NCBI RefSeq assembly: GCF_002355395.1
Contig: NZ_AP017315.1
Coordinates: 1,178,001-1,242,000 of the forward strand
Source of the DNA: Microcella alkaliphila
Lineage (GTDB): Bacteria; Actinomycetota; Actinomycetes; Actinomycetales; Microbacteriaceae
Direction: 5' to 3'
DNA: 64,000 nucleotides
Below the pieces are notes generated by a model that made no database searches, was not told the DNA's origin, and was given only the letters and a program-made list of their open reading frames with translations. Positions 25,989 to 35,153 of the stretch are shown one piece after another. Each line of letters opens with the position of its first letter. The first letter of the stretch is position 1. Made by a program: the position numbers and the translations under genes.

Positions 25989-27298
25989 AGCCATCGGCGA
26001 CTCGAGACTCAGGTGTGCCCTGGATCGGTAAGGTTCGGGCCGACTGGCCGATCCTTCCGGCGAAGGCAGTATTCAAGCAGCGTTCGACCGCGAGTCGACC
26101 TGACGACGTACATCTCACTCCCTCGCAGCAACATGGCGTCATGCCCCAGGCCGAGTACATGGCACTGACGGGCAACAAGGTCGTGCTCAACCTGAGCGGC
26201 GCCGACAACATGCGCCACGTTGAACCGGGTGACTACATCAGCCATCTTCGAAGCTTCCAGGGCGGGCTCGAATACTCCGCGTACGAGGGCAAGGTCAGCG
26301 CCGCGTACACGGTCTTGACTCCTCGGAAGGAGGTCGATCCGCACTACTTCCGGTTTCTGTTTAAGTCGACGCATTACGTCCAGGGCCTCCAAACCACCAC
26401 TGATCAAATGCGGGATGGTCAGTCGATTCGCTACGGGCAGTTCGCTCTTCTGCCCCTCCCATATCCTCCGCTCGCGGAGCAGCGGCGAATCGCGGAGTTC
26501 CTCGACCGCGAGACGGCCCAGATCGACGAGCTGATCGCCAAGCAGGAGCAGCTCATCTCCACCCTCGCCGAACGTCGCACCTCAGTCATTCTTAACGGAG
26601 TCGCCCGCGGCTTCTCCGGTGTCGAACTGAAGGACTCGGAAGCTGACTGGCTCGGCAAAGTGCCTGCCCACTGGCAAATTCGGCGACTGAAGTACTCGGT
26701 GCGGTTCTCCAAGAACGGAGTCTGGGGAGATGAGCCCGATGGTGGAGAGTCGGACGTCTGGGTCATCCGCGTTGCCGACTTCGATCGAGTTCGTAGGACG
26801 GTAACCAAGGACAAGCAGACCTATCGAAAGGTCTCGTACTCCGATCGAAACGGCCGGTTGCTCCTGCCCGGGGATCTTCTTCTCGAGAAATCAGGCGGGG
26901 GAGAGAAGAGTCCAGTCGGGTTCGTGGCGATCTACGAGGACGCTGAACCAGCCTTGACTTCCAATTTCGTCGCACGTCTTCAGGTTGAGTCGGACTGCGA
27001 CTCCCGTTACTGGCTGTACGTCCACGCAGCGCTGTATGCGTCCAGGGTCACCGAGCGATCCATCAAGCAGACCTCAGGCATCCAGAACCTTGATCAGTCG
27101 AGCTACTTCAATGAACTCGCGCCTTTTCCGCCTCTCGAAGAGCAGCGTTCGATCGCGAACGAGATCGACGCTCGACTAGATGCGATTCTCGCAGCGGGTA
27201 GAAAGGCTGAGCTCTTGATCGATCGATTGCGCGAGCGACGCCAGGCTCTGATCAGCGCGGCCGTGACGGGGCAGATTGACGTGGGAGGTGCATCCTGA
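25985..27298 (+). CDS. hsdS: Type I restriction-modification specificity subunit HsdS
   Basis: 437 residues with two target recognition domains, each followed by a conserved helical spacer. The spacers are the PPLAEQRRIAEFLDRETAQIDEL region (about residues 163-190, helix to about 212) and the PPLEEQRSIANEIDARLDAIL region near the C-terminus. The two domains each recognise one half of a bipartite DNA site. It starts at GTG overlapping hsdM and ends in the first base of the GIY-YIG gene start, so the three are translated together. The sequence does not allow the target to be read. Confidence 0.93.
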   Translation: MKPSATRDSGVPWIGKVRADWPILPAKAVFKQRSTASRPDDVHLTPSQQHGVMPQAEYMALTGNKVVLNLSGADNMRHVEPGDYISHLRSFQGGLEYSAYEGKVSAAYTVLTPRKEVDPHYFRFLFKSTHYVQGLQTTTDQMRDGQSIRYGQFALLPLPYPPLAEQRRIAEFLDRETAQIDELIAKQEQLISTLAERRTSVILNGVARGFSGVELKDSEADWLGKVPAHWQIRRLKYSVRFSKNGVWGDEPDGGESDVWVIRVADFDRVRRTVTKDKQTYRKVSYSDRNGRLLLPGDLLLEKSGGGEKSPVGFVAIYEDAEPALTSNFVARLQVESDCDSRYWLYVHAALYASRVTERSIKQTSGIQNLDQSSYFNELAPFPPLEEQRSIANEIDARLDAILAAGRKAELLIDRLRERRQALISAAVTGQIDVGGAS

Positions 27299-28146
27299 TG
27301 AATGCAACCGAGCGGCCGCAGACCATTCAGATCTTCTTGCCGACCGGTGACCCGAACGGCATCCGGCAGGCAGAGATTACGACACGGTCGGTGCGCGTGT
27401 TCGACGTCCCGCGCAGCGAGCTGAACCTGTTCACCGAGACGCCCGAGTCGACGCAGCCGGGCCTCTACTTCTTGCTGTCGGAAGAGAACGGCGACGGCGA
27501 GCCGGAGGTCTACATCGGAGAGAGTGACAGCCTCGGCGACCGGCTCGGCAACCACGACCGGAAGCGCACGTGGGATCGCGTGGTGGCAGCCGTGTCGACG
27601 TCGAGCAGCTGGACGAAGGTGCACGTGCAGTACATGGAGCGCCAGGCGATCGCGCTCGCGAAGGCTGCGGGCGCCCGGCAACTGGGCAACGCGGCGGCCG
27701 GGTACAGCTCGCACGTCCGGGCGCCGCTGGTGGCCGACTGCGAGGAGTACCTGGAAACGATCCGGGTGCTGGTGTCGACGCTGGGCTTCTCGTTTATGGA
27801 GGTGCCGGCCTCGCGGGAAGAGACCGCAGACGCCCAGACCCTGCGGATTTCGGGAACCGAGGCCGAGGCAGCCGGCGCGTATTCCGCGGCTGGCATGACA
27901 GTGTTCGCAGACTCGCAGGCAGTGCCCGTGCGCAACCCAGAAAAGTACCCCCAGATTGCCGCTCGCCAAGGTCGCCTGCTCGCGGCCGGTGTGCTTCGCG
28001 CCGAAGGCGGCTTGTACGTTTTTGTGAAGGACCACGCGTTCCAGACACCATCTGGCGCTTCTGACGTGATCATCGGGCGCAACGCGAACGGGTGGACACA
28101 CTGGAAATCGATGGACGGGCGCACGCTCGACGAGATTTACCGGTAG
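27298..28146 (+). CDS. GIY-YIG nuclease domain protein with DUF4357
   Basis: 282 residues. The GIY-YIG core is visible as PGLYFLL (Gly55-Tyr57) and VYIGESDSLGDRL (Tyr72-Gly74, Arg82), followed by the helical part that carries the rest of the catalytic site. A C-terminal DUF4357-like domain spans about residues 225-280 (VIIGRNANGWTHWKSMDGRTL). This combination often accompanies restriction systems. The ATG overlaps the hsdS stop by one base, so it is part of the hsdMS operon. Whether it cuts DNA or acts as an accessory factor is open. Confidence 0.8.
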   Translation: MNATERPQTIQIFLPTGDPNGIRQAEITTRSVRVFDVPRSELNLFTETPESTQPGLYFLLSEENGDGEPEVYIGESDSLGDRLGNHDRKRTWDRVVAAVSTSSSWTKVHVQYMERQAIALAKAAGARQLGNAAAGYSSHVRAPLVADCEEYLETIRVLVSTLGFSFMEVPASREETADAQTLRISGTEAEAAGAYSAAGMTVFADSQAVPVRNPEKYPQIAARQGRLLAAGVLRAEGGLYVFVKDHAFQTPSGASDVIIGRNANGWTHWKSMDGRTLDEIYR

Positions 28147-28203
28147 TCGACTTGGGTTACCAGAGCGCCGGCGTCGTGTCTCGACAGTGACTAGGGTTCA
28201 AGG

Positions 28204-28983
28204 ATGGCGGTAGACAGCGACGACGGGGCGAACCTCCGTCCGGTGGTTCCCGAGGGCACGCGTCTCGCGTGGTCCAAAGGGAATCCTGAACGACGCCGTG
28301 CGTTGCTGTTTGATACGGAGTCAGGGGACCTGCTCGGCCCTCCGGAGCTGGTCGAAGTTGATGAGCCGGAGTACGACTACTCCTCGTCGAACGAGGGTGA
28401 GTATTCGCGCCCGATGACGAAGGAGGAGCGTGAGGCGGCCGAACTTGTCGCGGCTGTCGCGGCGATCATTCTGATCGAAGTCACCAAAGCTGCCGTCGCC
28501 GCAGTCAACGAGCATGTGGTTCCTCGCGTTCGCCTCTGGTGGCGCGTCACAGCGCAACCGGCGATCGAGCGCGCGTGGGAGCGGCGGCCTCGCCGCAAAC
28601 GGCAACCCGCGAACGGGTCGACGGCGGAGGGCGGTGTGGCCGAGATCGCGGCCGTGGCGAACGCGGCGCGCGACATCGCGCCGTCGGTGTTGGCGCAGCA
28701 GTTGGAGGCCACGTTCACCGAAATGAAGCGGGCGATCTCGCCGGCGGAGGCCCGTCAGCGACATCTCGCGATCGAACTGGCCGAGGCGTTCATCGCCGAA
28801 CAGAAGCGTGTGCTCGCCGAGTCTGAGGTGGTTGAACCATTCTTTGAGAACGTGCAGCACGCCGTTGAGCAACTGAATACGCGGCAGCTGCCACCCGGCC
28901 TGACGGTCACAATCGACGAGCCGATCGAGGACGAACAGGCTGATCCGTCGACCATCCGATTAGTGGATCGCGACGAGTCATGA
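28204..28983 (+). CDS. Hypothetical protein with a possible membrane segment
   Basis: 259 residues, family not recognised. The N-terminal 75 residues are acidic and low in hydrophobic residues. Residues about 78-98 (EAAELVAAVAAIILIEVTKAAVAAV) could be a membrane helix or a long Ala/Val-rich amphipathic helix. A basic linker (RAWERRPRRKRQP) and two predicted helices (LAQQLEATFTEMKRAI and HLAIELAEAFIAEQKRVLAES) follow. It lies 57 nt after the GIY-YIG gene on the same strand and before the oppositely oriented Fic gene, within the split type I locus. Confidence 0.65.
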   Translation: MAVDSDDGANLRPVVPEGTRLAWSKGNPERRRALLFDTESGDLLGPPELVEVDEPEYDYSSSNEGEYSRPMTKEEREAAELVAAVAAIILIEVTKAAVAAVNEHVVPRVRLWWRVTAQPAIERAWERRPRRKRQPANGSTAEGGVAEIAAVANAARDIAPSVLAQQLEATFTEMKRAISPAEARQRHLAIELAEAFIAEQKRVLAESEVVEPFFENVQHAVEQLNTRQLPPGLTVTIDEPIEDEQADPSTIRLVDRDES

Positions 28984-29033
28984 GTCGTCCTGTGGCTCGC
29001 GTTGACGTCGAACCACGACTGCCGGATTCGGGA

Positions 29034-30209
29034 TCACAGGCGCCGTCGTGCTCGGGCGGCGAACGCATCGAGCAGATTGACAACTTCTGAGGCTTGCCAT
29101 GCCCGGTTGCGGTTGGCGCCGCTGAGCGGGCTCACGACCTCGGCCTGTTCGAGCGTCGCGATCGCCGCAGCTGCCGACGTGTAGGACACTCCGAGCAGCT
29201 CGGCCGCCCGCGGCACGTCGAGCACGGGCTGCGACGCGAGCACGTCGAGGAGGCGGCGGGCGCTGCTGCCGCGGCGTGCATCCACTCGGGTCTCCCACTC
29301 CATGCGCAGCTGCAGCAGGCCGGTGACGAGCCGGTCAGCGTTGTCGATGCTGCGCCAGGTGGCGGCAATGAACTGTTCGACGATCGGGGCGATGTCACCG
29401 CGGCGGTAGGCAGTCAGGGCGTCGAAGTAGTCGCCGGTGCGGGTCAGCAGGCCAGCCGAGACGGGCACGGTCACGCTGCGGGTGACGCGGTGGTGGCGCA
29501 GCATCGCCTGCACGAGCGCACGCCCAGTGCGGCCGTTACCGTCGGCGAAGGGGTGAATCGTCTCGAACTGGGCGTGGGCGATCGCCAGGTGCGGCAACAC
29601 GAGCAGGTCTGTGCGGCGCGCGAACGTCATGACGTCGTCCATGAGCGCCGGCACGCGGTCGTGGTGTGGCGGCACGAACTCGGCTGTGTGTGGGGTGTTC
29701 GAGAGGCCTCCGCCCACCCACACCTGTTCGGTGCGCAGGCCGACCAGGTCGGGGTGGTGTCGACGCAGCAGGGCGTCTTGCATGGCGACGATCGTGTCGA
29801 CAGTGAGGTCGTCGGCGAGGTCGAGGGCAGACTGCATGGCGCGCACGTTGGCGACGATCAGTTCGGCGTTGGGGCCGGCTTTGCGGCCGAGTTCTGCTTG
29901 AGCGATTGCTTTCGCGCCGGCGGTGAGGCGCTCGATTTCGGAGCTGGAGGCCGACTCGGTGCGCAGCAGGATCGCCGCGAGGGGTGCGGGTATGTCGCCG
30001 ACGCGGGCGTCGAAGGCGGTGAGCGCGGCCTGGGTGTCGGCCGCTTCTACGGCGAGTGCCGCGGGAATCTCGGGCGTGAGGTCGGCAATGTTCGGCGGCA
30101 CCGCAGCGGTGTAGGGGCCGCGCGAGCGTAGCTGGCTTCGCCGTGACGTGGCGCGGTCGACGTCGCCGTGCCACGGGTGCTGCTCGTAGTCGACTGCGGG
30201 CCAACCCAT
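29034..30209 (-). CDS. Fic family protein (AMPylator-type)
   Basis: 391 residues. The catalytic Fic loop HPFADGNGRTGR starts at His219 and is complete, so AMP transfer to a protein hydroxyl is plausible. An N-terminal SSSEIERLT (about residues 87-95) resembles the inhibitory (S/T)xxxE helix of class II Fic proteins, with Arg where Gly or Asn is usual. The C-terminal part includes a winged-helix-like segment (VLDVPRAAELLGVSYTSAAAAIATLEQAEVV). The gene stands between hsdS and hsdR in opposite orientation. GGAGG precedes the ATG by about 9 nt. Confidence 0.9.
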   Translation of the reverse strand: MGWPAVDYEQHPWHGDVDRATSRRSQLRSRGPYTAAVPPNIADLTPEIPAALAVEAADTQAALTAFDARVGDIPAPLAAILLRTESASSSEIERLTAGAKAIAQAELGRKAGPNAELIVANVRAMQSALDLADDLTVDTIVAMQDALLRRHHPDLVGLRTEQVWVGGGLSNTPHTAEFVPPHHDRVPALMDDVMTFARRTDLLVLPHLAIAHAQFETIHPFADGNGRTGRALVQAMLRHHRVTRSVTVPVSAGLLTRTGDYFDALTAYRRGDIAPIVEQFIAATWRSIDNADRLVTGLLQLRMEWETRVDARRGSSARRLLDVLASQPVLDVPRAAELLGVSYTSAAAAIATLEQAEVVSPLSGANRNRAWQASEVVNLLDAFAARARRRL

Positions 30210-30223
30210 AACGGCCGCCTCCT

Positions 30224-30255
30224 TTATTAGTGTTTAGAAGTATAAGTACTAATAA
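30224..30255. promoter_or_regulatory. AT-rich inverted repeat upstream of the Fic gene
   Basis: TTATTAGT (30224-30231) and ACTAATAA (30248-30255) form a perfect 8-bp inverted repeat with a 16-bp spacer, and a few inner bases continue the symmetry. The block is AT-rich in an otherwise GC-rich region and lies 15-46 nt upstream of the Fic start and about 135 nt upstream of hsdR. It may be an operator and part of the Fic promoter. Confidence 0.5.
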
Positions 30256-30389
30256 GGGCGCATGGTCCTTGTGATTTGTGTTTCGCTCTGCGCCATTGCC
30301 CGCCTGGTTACGGGCGGTGTCGCGGGTCATGGATACGCTCGAGGCATCTGTGAGTGACCGTCACTCGGCGGCATCTGTGAGGGAGCAGC

Positions 30390-33300
30390 GTGGCCATCCA
30401 CAACGAGAAGCCGTTCGAGGACGAGATTTGCGCCCACCTCGCGGCGAACGGCTGGCTGTATTCCCCGACCGACCACGAAGCCGACGCGGTGTACGACCGG
30501 CAGAGGGCGATCATCCCCTCAGATGTGTTCGCGTGGTTAGAGGCGACCCAGCCCGACACGCTCGCGAAGGCGATCAGGCCCGCGACAGCCGAACGCGACC
30601 GCGAGGCGTTGCTCGACCGGCTGGTGAAGAGTCTCGACGCGCCGTTCGAGACGTCGGGCGGACTTCAAGGCGGAACACTCGCCGTGCTGCGCCGCGGATT
30701 CGAGAGCGTGCCGCACAAGTTTGCGATGGCGCAGTTCAAACCGGCCGACGACCTCAATGCGACCACGAACGCCGCCTATGCGGCCATGCGTATGCGGGTC
30801 ATGCGGCAGGTGCACTACTCGACGAAGAACCAGAAGTCGATCGACCTCGTGTTGTTCGTCAACGGCCTGCCCGTAGCCACAATCGAACTGAAGACCGACT
30901 TCACGCAGAGCGTGCACGACGCAATGCGGCAATACCGCGAAGACCGCCACCCGAAGGGCGAGCCGCTGCTCAGCTTCGGTCGGCGCGCGCTCGTGCACTT
31001 CGCCGTGTCGAACCGCGACGTGCAGATGACGACGAAGCTCGAGGGCGTGGCCACGCGCTTCTTGCCCTTCAACCAGGGCGACGACGGGCGAGCCGGCAAC
31101 CCCGTGAGCGCGACTGGTTCGTCGACTGCGTACCTGTGGGAGCGCGTGCTGCAGCGCGACGCGTGGCTCAACATCATCGGTCGCTTCATGCACCTCGAAG
31201 TGTCGAAGACCGTCGACCCGGTGACGGGTGCGGTCGTGAAGCGCGAGACGCTGCTGTTTCCGCGCTACCACCAGTGGGAGTCGGTCACGAAGCTCATCGA
31301 GACCGCCCGCGACGAGGGCCCCGGGCACAAGTACCTGATTCAGCACTCGGCCGGCTCGGGCAAGACGAACTCGATCGCGTGGACAGCCCACCAGCTGTCG
31401 ACCTTGCACCGCGCCGACGGGTCGAAGGCGTTCGACTCGGTCATCGTCGTCACCGATCGCACGGTGCTTGACAGTCAGCTACAGGATGCGATTCGCCAGA
31501 TCGACGCGAAGACCGGCGTCGTGTGGGCGATCGAGTCGGGCAGCGGTTCGAAGTCGGAGCGGCTGGCGGAGGCGCTGTCGAAGCGCGCACCGATCATCGT
31601 CGTCACCATTCAGACGTTCGGCTTCGTCGCTGAAAAGCTCGGCTCGCTGCCCGACATGTCGTTCGCGATCATCGCCGACGAAGCGCACTCATCGCAGACC
31701 GGCACGACGGCGAACAAGGTGAAACAGGTGCTCTCACCGGAGGAGGCCGCCGACCTCGACGACGGGGGAGAGGTCGATCTCGAGAGCCTGCTCGCCGTGC
31801 AGATGCAGTCGCGGTCGAACGCGACCAACATCTCGTACTTCGCCTACACGGCGACGCCGAAGGCGAAGACCCTCGAACTGTTCGGCCGCGCGGACGCCGA
31901 CGGGCGGCCGAAGCCTTTTCACCTGTACACGATGCAGCAGGCGATCGAGGAGGGCTTCATCCTCGACGTGCTGAAGAACTACACGCCCTACCGGGTGGCG
32001 TTCAAGCTTGCACACGACGGCCACGAGGTCGACGATGAGGCGCCGCTGGTCGACAAGTCGGCCGCCGTGAAGCAGCTGATGAACTGGGTGCGCCTGCACG
32101 AGTTCAACATCAGCCAGAAGGTGCGCATCATCGTCGAGCACTTCGTCTCGAACGTTGCGTGGAGGCTCGACGGCAAGGCAAAGGCAATGGTCGTCACGGG
32201 GTCGCGGCGCGAGGCTGTGCGGTACAAGCTCGCCTTCGACCGGTACATCCAGGAGGCCGGCTACGGCGACGTTGCTGCGCTGGTGGCGTTCAGTGGTGAG
32301 GTGCGCGATGACGAGCTGTCGCCCGAGCCGTTCACCGAGGCCTCGATGAACCCCGGATTGAAGGGGCGCTCGCTGCCGCAGGCGTTCGCCACCGACGACT
32401 ACCAGGTGATGCTCGTCGCCAACAAGTTCCAGACCGGATTCGACCAGCCCCTGCTCGTGGCGATGTACGTCGACAAGAAGCTGTCGGGGGTCACCGCGGT
32501 GCAGACTTTCTCGCGCCTCAACCGCATGGCGACGGGCAAAGAATTCACCTGCGTTCTCGACTTCGTGAATGACCCCGACGTCATCCGCGACTCGTTCGCC
32601 CCCTATTTCCGGGATGCACGGCTCAGCGAGGTGTCGGACCCGAATGTGGTCGTCGACCTGCGCGCCAAGCTCGAAGCGTTTGGCATGTGGGAGTGGCACG
32701 AGGTCGAGGCCGCAGCGCGGGCGCAACTGCTCGAGCAGGGCAACAACGCCTACTTCGCGGCGATCGAACCGGGTCGCAGCCGCTTCGTCACGCGGTTGAC
32801 GGATGCGCTGGTTGGCCACGACGCGGAGGAAGCGGAGCGCCTGCATCTCTTTCGGTCAGACCTCACGTCGTTCGTGAACGCCTACGACTTCTTGTCGCAG
32901 GTGATCAACTTCGAGAACACCGAGCTCGAGAAGTTGAACATCTACGCGCGCGGCCTTGCGCGATTGATCCGCGAAGAAAACATGCGCGTACCCATCGATC
33001 TGACCGGCGTTGAACTCGTCACCTACTCCGTGAAGAAGGGGGAGGATCGCGATATCGCGTTGATCGACGCCGATGTCGAGATTGACCCGCCGGGTGGCGG
33101 AGAGGCGAAGAAGCTGAAAGACCCGCAACTGGTCATGCTCGAGGAGGCGGTCGCCCAGCTCAACCAGTTGTTCGACAGCGAGGACTTCACTGACGCCGAC
33201 TTTGTGGGCATGGCCACTCACGTCGCGGGCAAAGTGCGCGAGCAGGAGGAGATAACCCAGCAGCGCAAGGCGAACACCGAGAAGCAGTTCTTGGCGAGTC

Positions 33301-33452
33301 CCGACCTGACGGCTGCGGTCGTTACGGCGATCATCGCCGCCCGCGAGAACAACGGGAAGATGGCCGACGAATTGTTTGACGACAGGCAGAAGCTTGGTCA
33401 ATTTGTCGCCATCATCGGGAAGCTCATTTACCACCATGGTGCCGCGGCGTGA
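30390..33452 (+). CDS. hsdR: Type I restriction endonuclease subunit HsdR
   Basis: 1020 residues. HsdR translocates and cuts unmethylated DNA. The N-terminal nuclease domain has the PD-(D/E)XK residues in KSIDLVLFVNGLPVATIELKTDF (about residues 150-172). The helicase motor follows with Walker A HSAGSGKTNS (about 319-328), DEAH box IIADEAHSSQTG (about 427-438) and motif III SYFAYTATPKAK. The C-terminal part is helical. It starts at GTG 30390 with GGGAG upstream. It is separated from hsdMS by three genes, one of them (Fic) on the opposite strand, so it needs its own promoter. Confidence 0.95.
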   Translation: MAIHNEKPFEDEICAHLAANGWLYSPTDHEADAVYDRQRAIIPSDVFAWLEATQPDTLAKAIRPATAERDREALLDRLVKSLDAPFETSGGLQGGTLAVLRRGFESVPHKFAMAQFKPADDLNATTNAAYAAMRMRVMRQVHYSTKNQKSIDLVLFVNGLPVATIELKTDFTQSVHDAMRQYREDRHPKGEPLLSFGRRALVHFAVSNRDVQMTTKLEGVATRFLPFNQGDDGRAGNPVSATGSSTAYLWERVLQRDAWLNIIGRFMHLEVSKTVDPVTGAVVKRETLLFPRYHQWESVTKLIETARDEGPGHKYLIQHSAGSGKTNSIAWTAHQLSTLHRADGSKAFDSVIVVTDRTVLDSQLQDAIRQIDAKTGVVWAIESGSGSKSERLAEALSKRAPIIVVTIQTFGFVAEKLGSLPDMSFAIIADEAHSSQTGTTANKVKQVLSPEEAADLDDGGEVDLESLLAVQMQSRSNATNISYFAYTATPKAKTLELFGRADADGRPKPFHLYTMQQAIEEGFILDVLKNYTPYRVAFKLAHDGHEVDDEAPLVDKSAAVKQLMNWVRLHEFNISQKVRIIVEHFVSNVAWRLDGKAKAMVVTGSRREAVRYKLAFDRYIQEAGYGDVAALVAFSGEVRDDELSPEPFTEASMNPGLKGRSLPQAFATDDYQVMLVANKFQTGFDQPLLVAMYVDKKLSGVTAVQTFSRLNRMATGKEFTCVLDFVNDPDVIRDSFAPYFRDARLSEVSDPNVVVDLRAKLEAFGMWEWHEVEAAARAQLLEQGNNAYFAAIEPGRSRFVTRLTDALVGHDAEEAERLHLFRSDLTSFVNAYDFLSQVINFENTELEKLNIYARGLARLIREENMRVPIDLTGVELVTYSVKKGEDRDIALIDADVEIDPPGGGEAKKLKDPQLVMLEEAVAQLNQLFDSEDFTDADFVGMATHVAGKVREQEEITQQRKANTEKQFLASPDLTAAVVTAIIAARENNGKMADELFDDRQKLGQFVAIIGKLIYHHGAAA

Positions 33453-33527
33453 TCGTCAACTTCCCTGTGTGGCGGTGCTCTCGGCCTCTGTATAGACGCG
33501 ATCGGAAGCTTGAACGGGAGGGGCCTT

Positions 33528-35153
33528 TTGGGAATTAACGTAGAAGTACGAAGAATCTTCGTAGCTTCACCAGGTGGGCTAGATGAGGAGCGGAATGTAA
33601 TCAAGGAGGCGATCGAGCAGTTCAACCGGTCTCGGCTGTACGGTAGCGCAATCCAGTTCTCTGTCGTCGAATGGCAGCACAGCGGACGCGGAGCAATGAA
33701 TGCGCAAGGGAAAATCAACGACCTCATTCGCGATAGTGACTACATGCTGGTTCTATTTCACGACCGGTGGGGAATTCCGCCCTCAACGGACGGCCGCTAT
33801 AGCTCGGGAACGGAAGAGGAGTTTAACCTCGGCCTTGAGCTCATATCGGTTATTGAGAGGCCGATGAGAAACGTGTGTGTCTTCTTCAAGTCAGTGGAAA
33901 CAGGACGTCTCGCAGCGTTAGAGCTTGATTCACAGTTGAGGGCTGTGATCGAATTTAGGGCTGCGCTGGAAGCCACCAAGCAGCACTTCCACGGACAATT
34001 TGACGATCACCTGGCGCTTTATCAAAGGGTGCTGGTGCAACTTGACGAATGGGCAAGAGATTCTGGGATCAAGGAGACCAAAGAGTACGATCCTGTGCTC
34101 GTTAGCTTCGCGAATTCATCTATTAGTACGGAGGTCGGCGCAGAACAAGGTGGGGCGGCACTTCAGTCGGCAATCGAGGCGGCCGAGCGTGGATTGACGA
34201 CGCGCGCCGACGTGTTGTTTGCGCGTGCGCTATCGACAGAAGGGGCACAAGCGGTTTTCGAGTATGCGAAATTCCTGCGAAGGCAGGGCCGCTTGTCAGC
34301 TGCTGTGGAGAAGGCGGAGTTGCTCCACCTCGAAGGAGTGGGCGCGGGGAACGGAAACTCTCCGGAACTCCTTTGGGAAATAAAGGCGTTGGCAGAGATT
34401 GCGGTCGTGGAGCGGAAGATGGGCAAAGCGTTGGCCTCTGAGACTCGCCTCAGAGAAGCTTTGAAGATTTTTCCTGAGCCTATCCCAGAGGAATTCGAGG
34501 AAACCTGGGCTTATGTTTCCGACAACCTTGCAGTCACTCTCACGTCAATTGGCTCATACGAAGAAGCCGCTGAGTGGATTCGTCGTTCGATTGCGCTCCG
34601 TGAGCGTCGCGGCGAGGCTGAAGGGCTGGCGAGAAGCCACGCAAATTTAGCGCGGACGCTGAATCGCTCTGGCAAAATCCTCGAGGCAGCCGGACTGCTC
34701 GAAAGTTTTCTTCGGCAATCCTCTCCGGACTTGTCAGCGCGAGCCAGAGCCGACCTACTTGCTGAATACGGTCACGCTTTGATGTCTCTCGATCGATTGG
34801 ATGACGCGTCTAAGGCGCTCCTGGAGGCGGACGAGCTGAATCGAGATGTCGGAAACCGCGAGGGAGAGGGTGTAGCCGCCGCAAGGCTGGCTCGACTATT
34901 CATCAAGACCGGAGACTTTGCGAAAGCTCTAGCCATGGCCGATCGATGCCAAAACCTCGCGTCAGCCTCTGGAAACGTTGATGGACTCGCCCAAGGTACT
35001 TGGTTGCTAGGCATCGCAAGACATCATCTCGGCGAACATTCGGCATCAGTGATTGCCCTTAAGGAGGCGGTTCGAATTGCCGAGGTAAAGGGCAGGTTGA
35101 ACTTGCGTCGCGCGTTCCAACGCGAAGCGGAAGCCCTAGGGATTGGTATCTGA
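33528..35153 (+). CDS. DUF4062 / tetratricopeptide repeat protein
   Basis: 541 residues. The N-terminal 100 residues are DUF4062 (RRIFVASPGGLDEERNVIKEAI, then LVLFHDRWGIPPSTDGRYSSGTEEEF), a TIR-like/flavodoxin-like fold found in putative defence sensors. From about residue 200 to the end the protein consists of TPR-like helical pairs (for example YEEAAEWIRRSIALRERRGEAEGLARSHANLARTL). I chose TTG 33528, preceded by GGGAGGGG at ideal spacing. Codon use is AT-richer than the hsd genes, which suggests separate acquisition. DUF4062 enzymes acting on NAD or DNA are not established, so no activity is assigned. Confidence 0.78.
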   Translation: MGINVEVRRIFVASPGGLDEERNVIKEAIEQFNRSRLYGSAIQFSVVEWQHSGRGAMNAQGKINDLIRDSDYMLVLFHDRWGIPPSTDGRYSSGTEEEFNLGLELISVIERPMRNVCVFFKSVETGRLAALELDSQLRAVIEFRAALEATKQHFHGQFDDHLALYQRVLVQLDEWARDSGIKETKEYDPVLVSFANSSISTEVGAEQGGAALQSAIEAAERGLTTRADVLFARALSTEGAQAVFEYAKFLRRQGRLSAAVEKAELLHLEGVGAGNGNSPELLWEIKALAEIAVVERKMGKALASETRLREALKIFPEPIPEEFEETWAYVSDNLAVTLTSIGSYEEAAEWIRRSIALRERRGEAEGLARSHANLARTLNRSGKILEAAGLLESFLRQSSPDLSARARADLLAEYGHALMSLDRLDDASKALLEADELNRDVGNREGEGVAAARLARLFIKTGDFAKALAMADRCQNLASASGNVDGLAQGTWLLGIARHHLGEHSASVIALKEAVRIAEVKGRLNLRRAFQREAEALGIGI

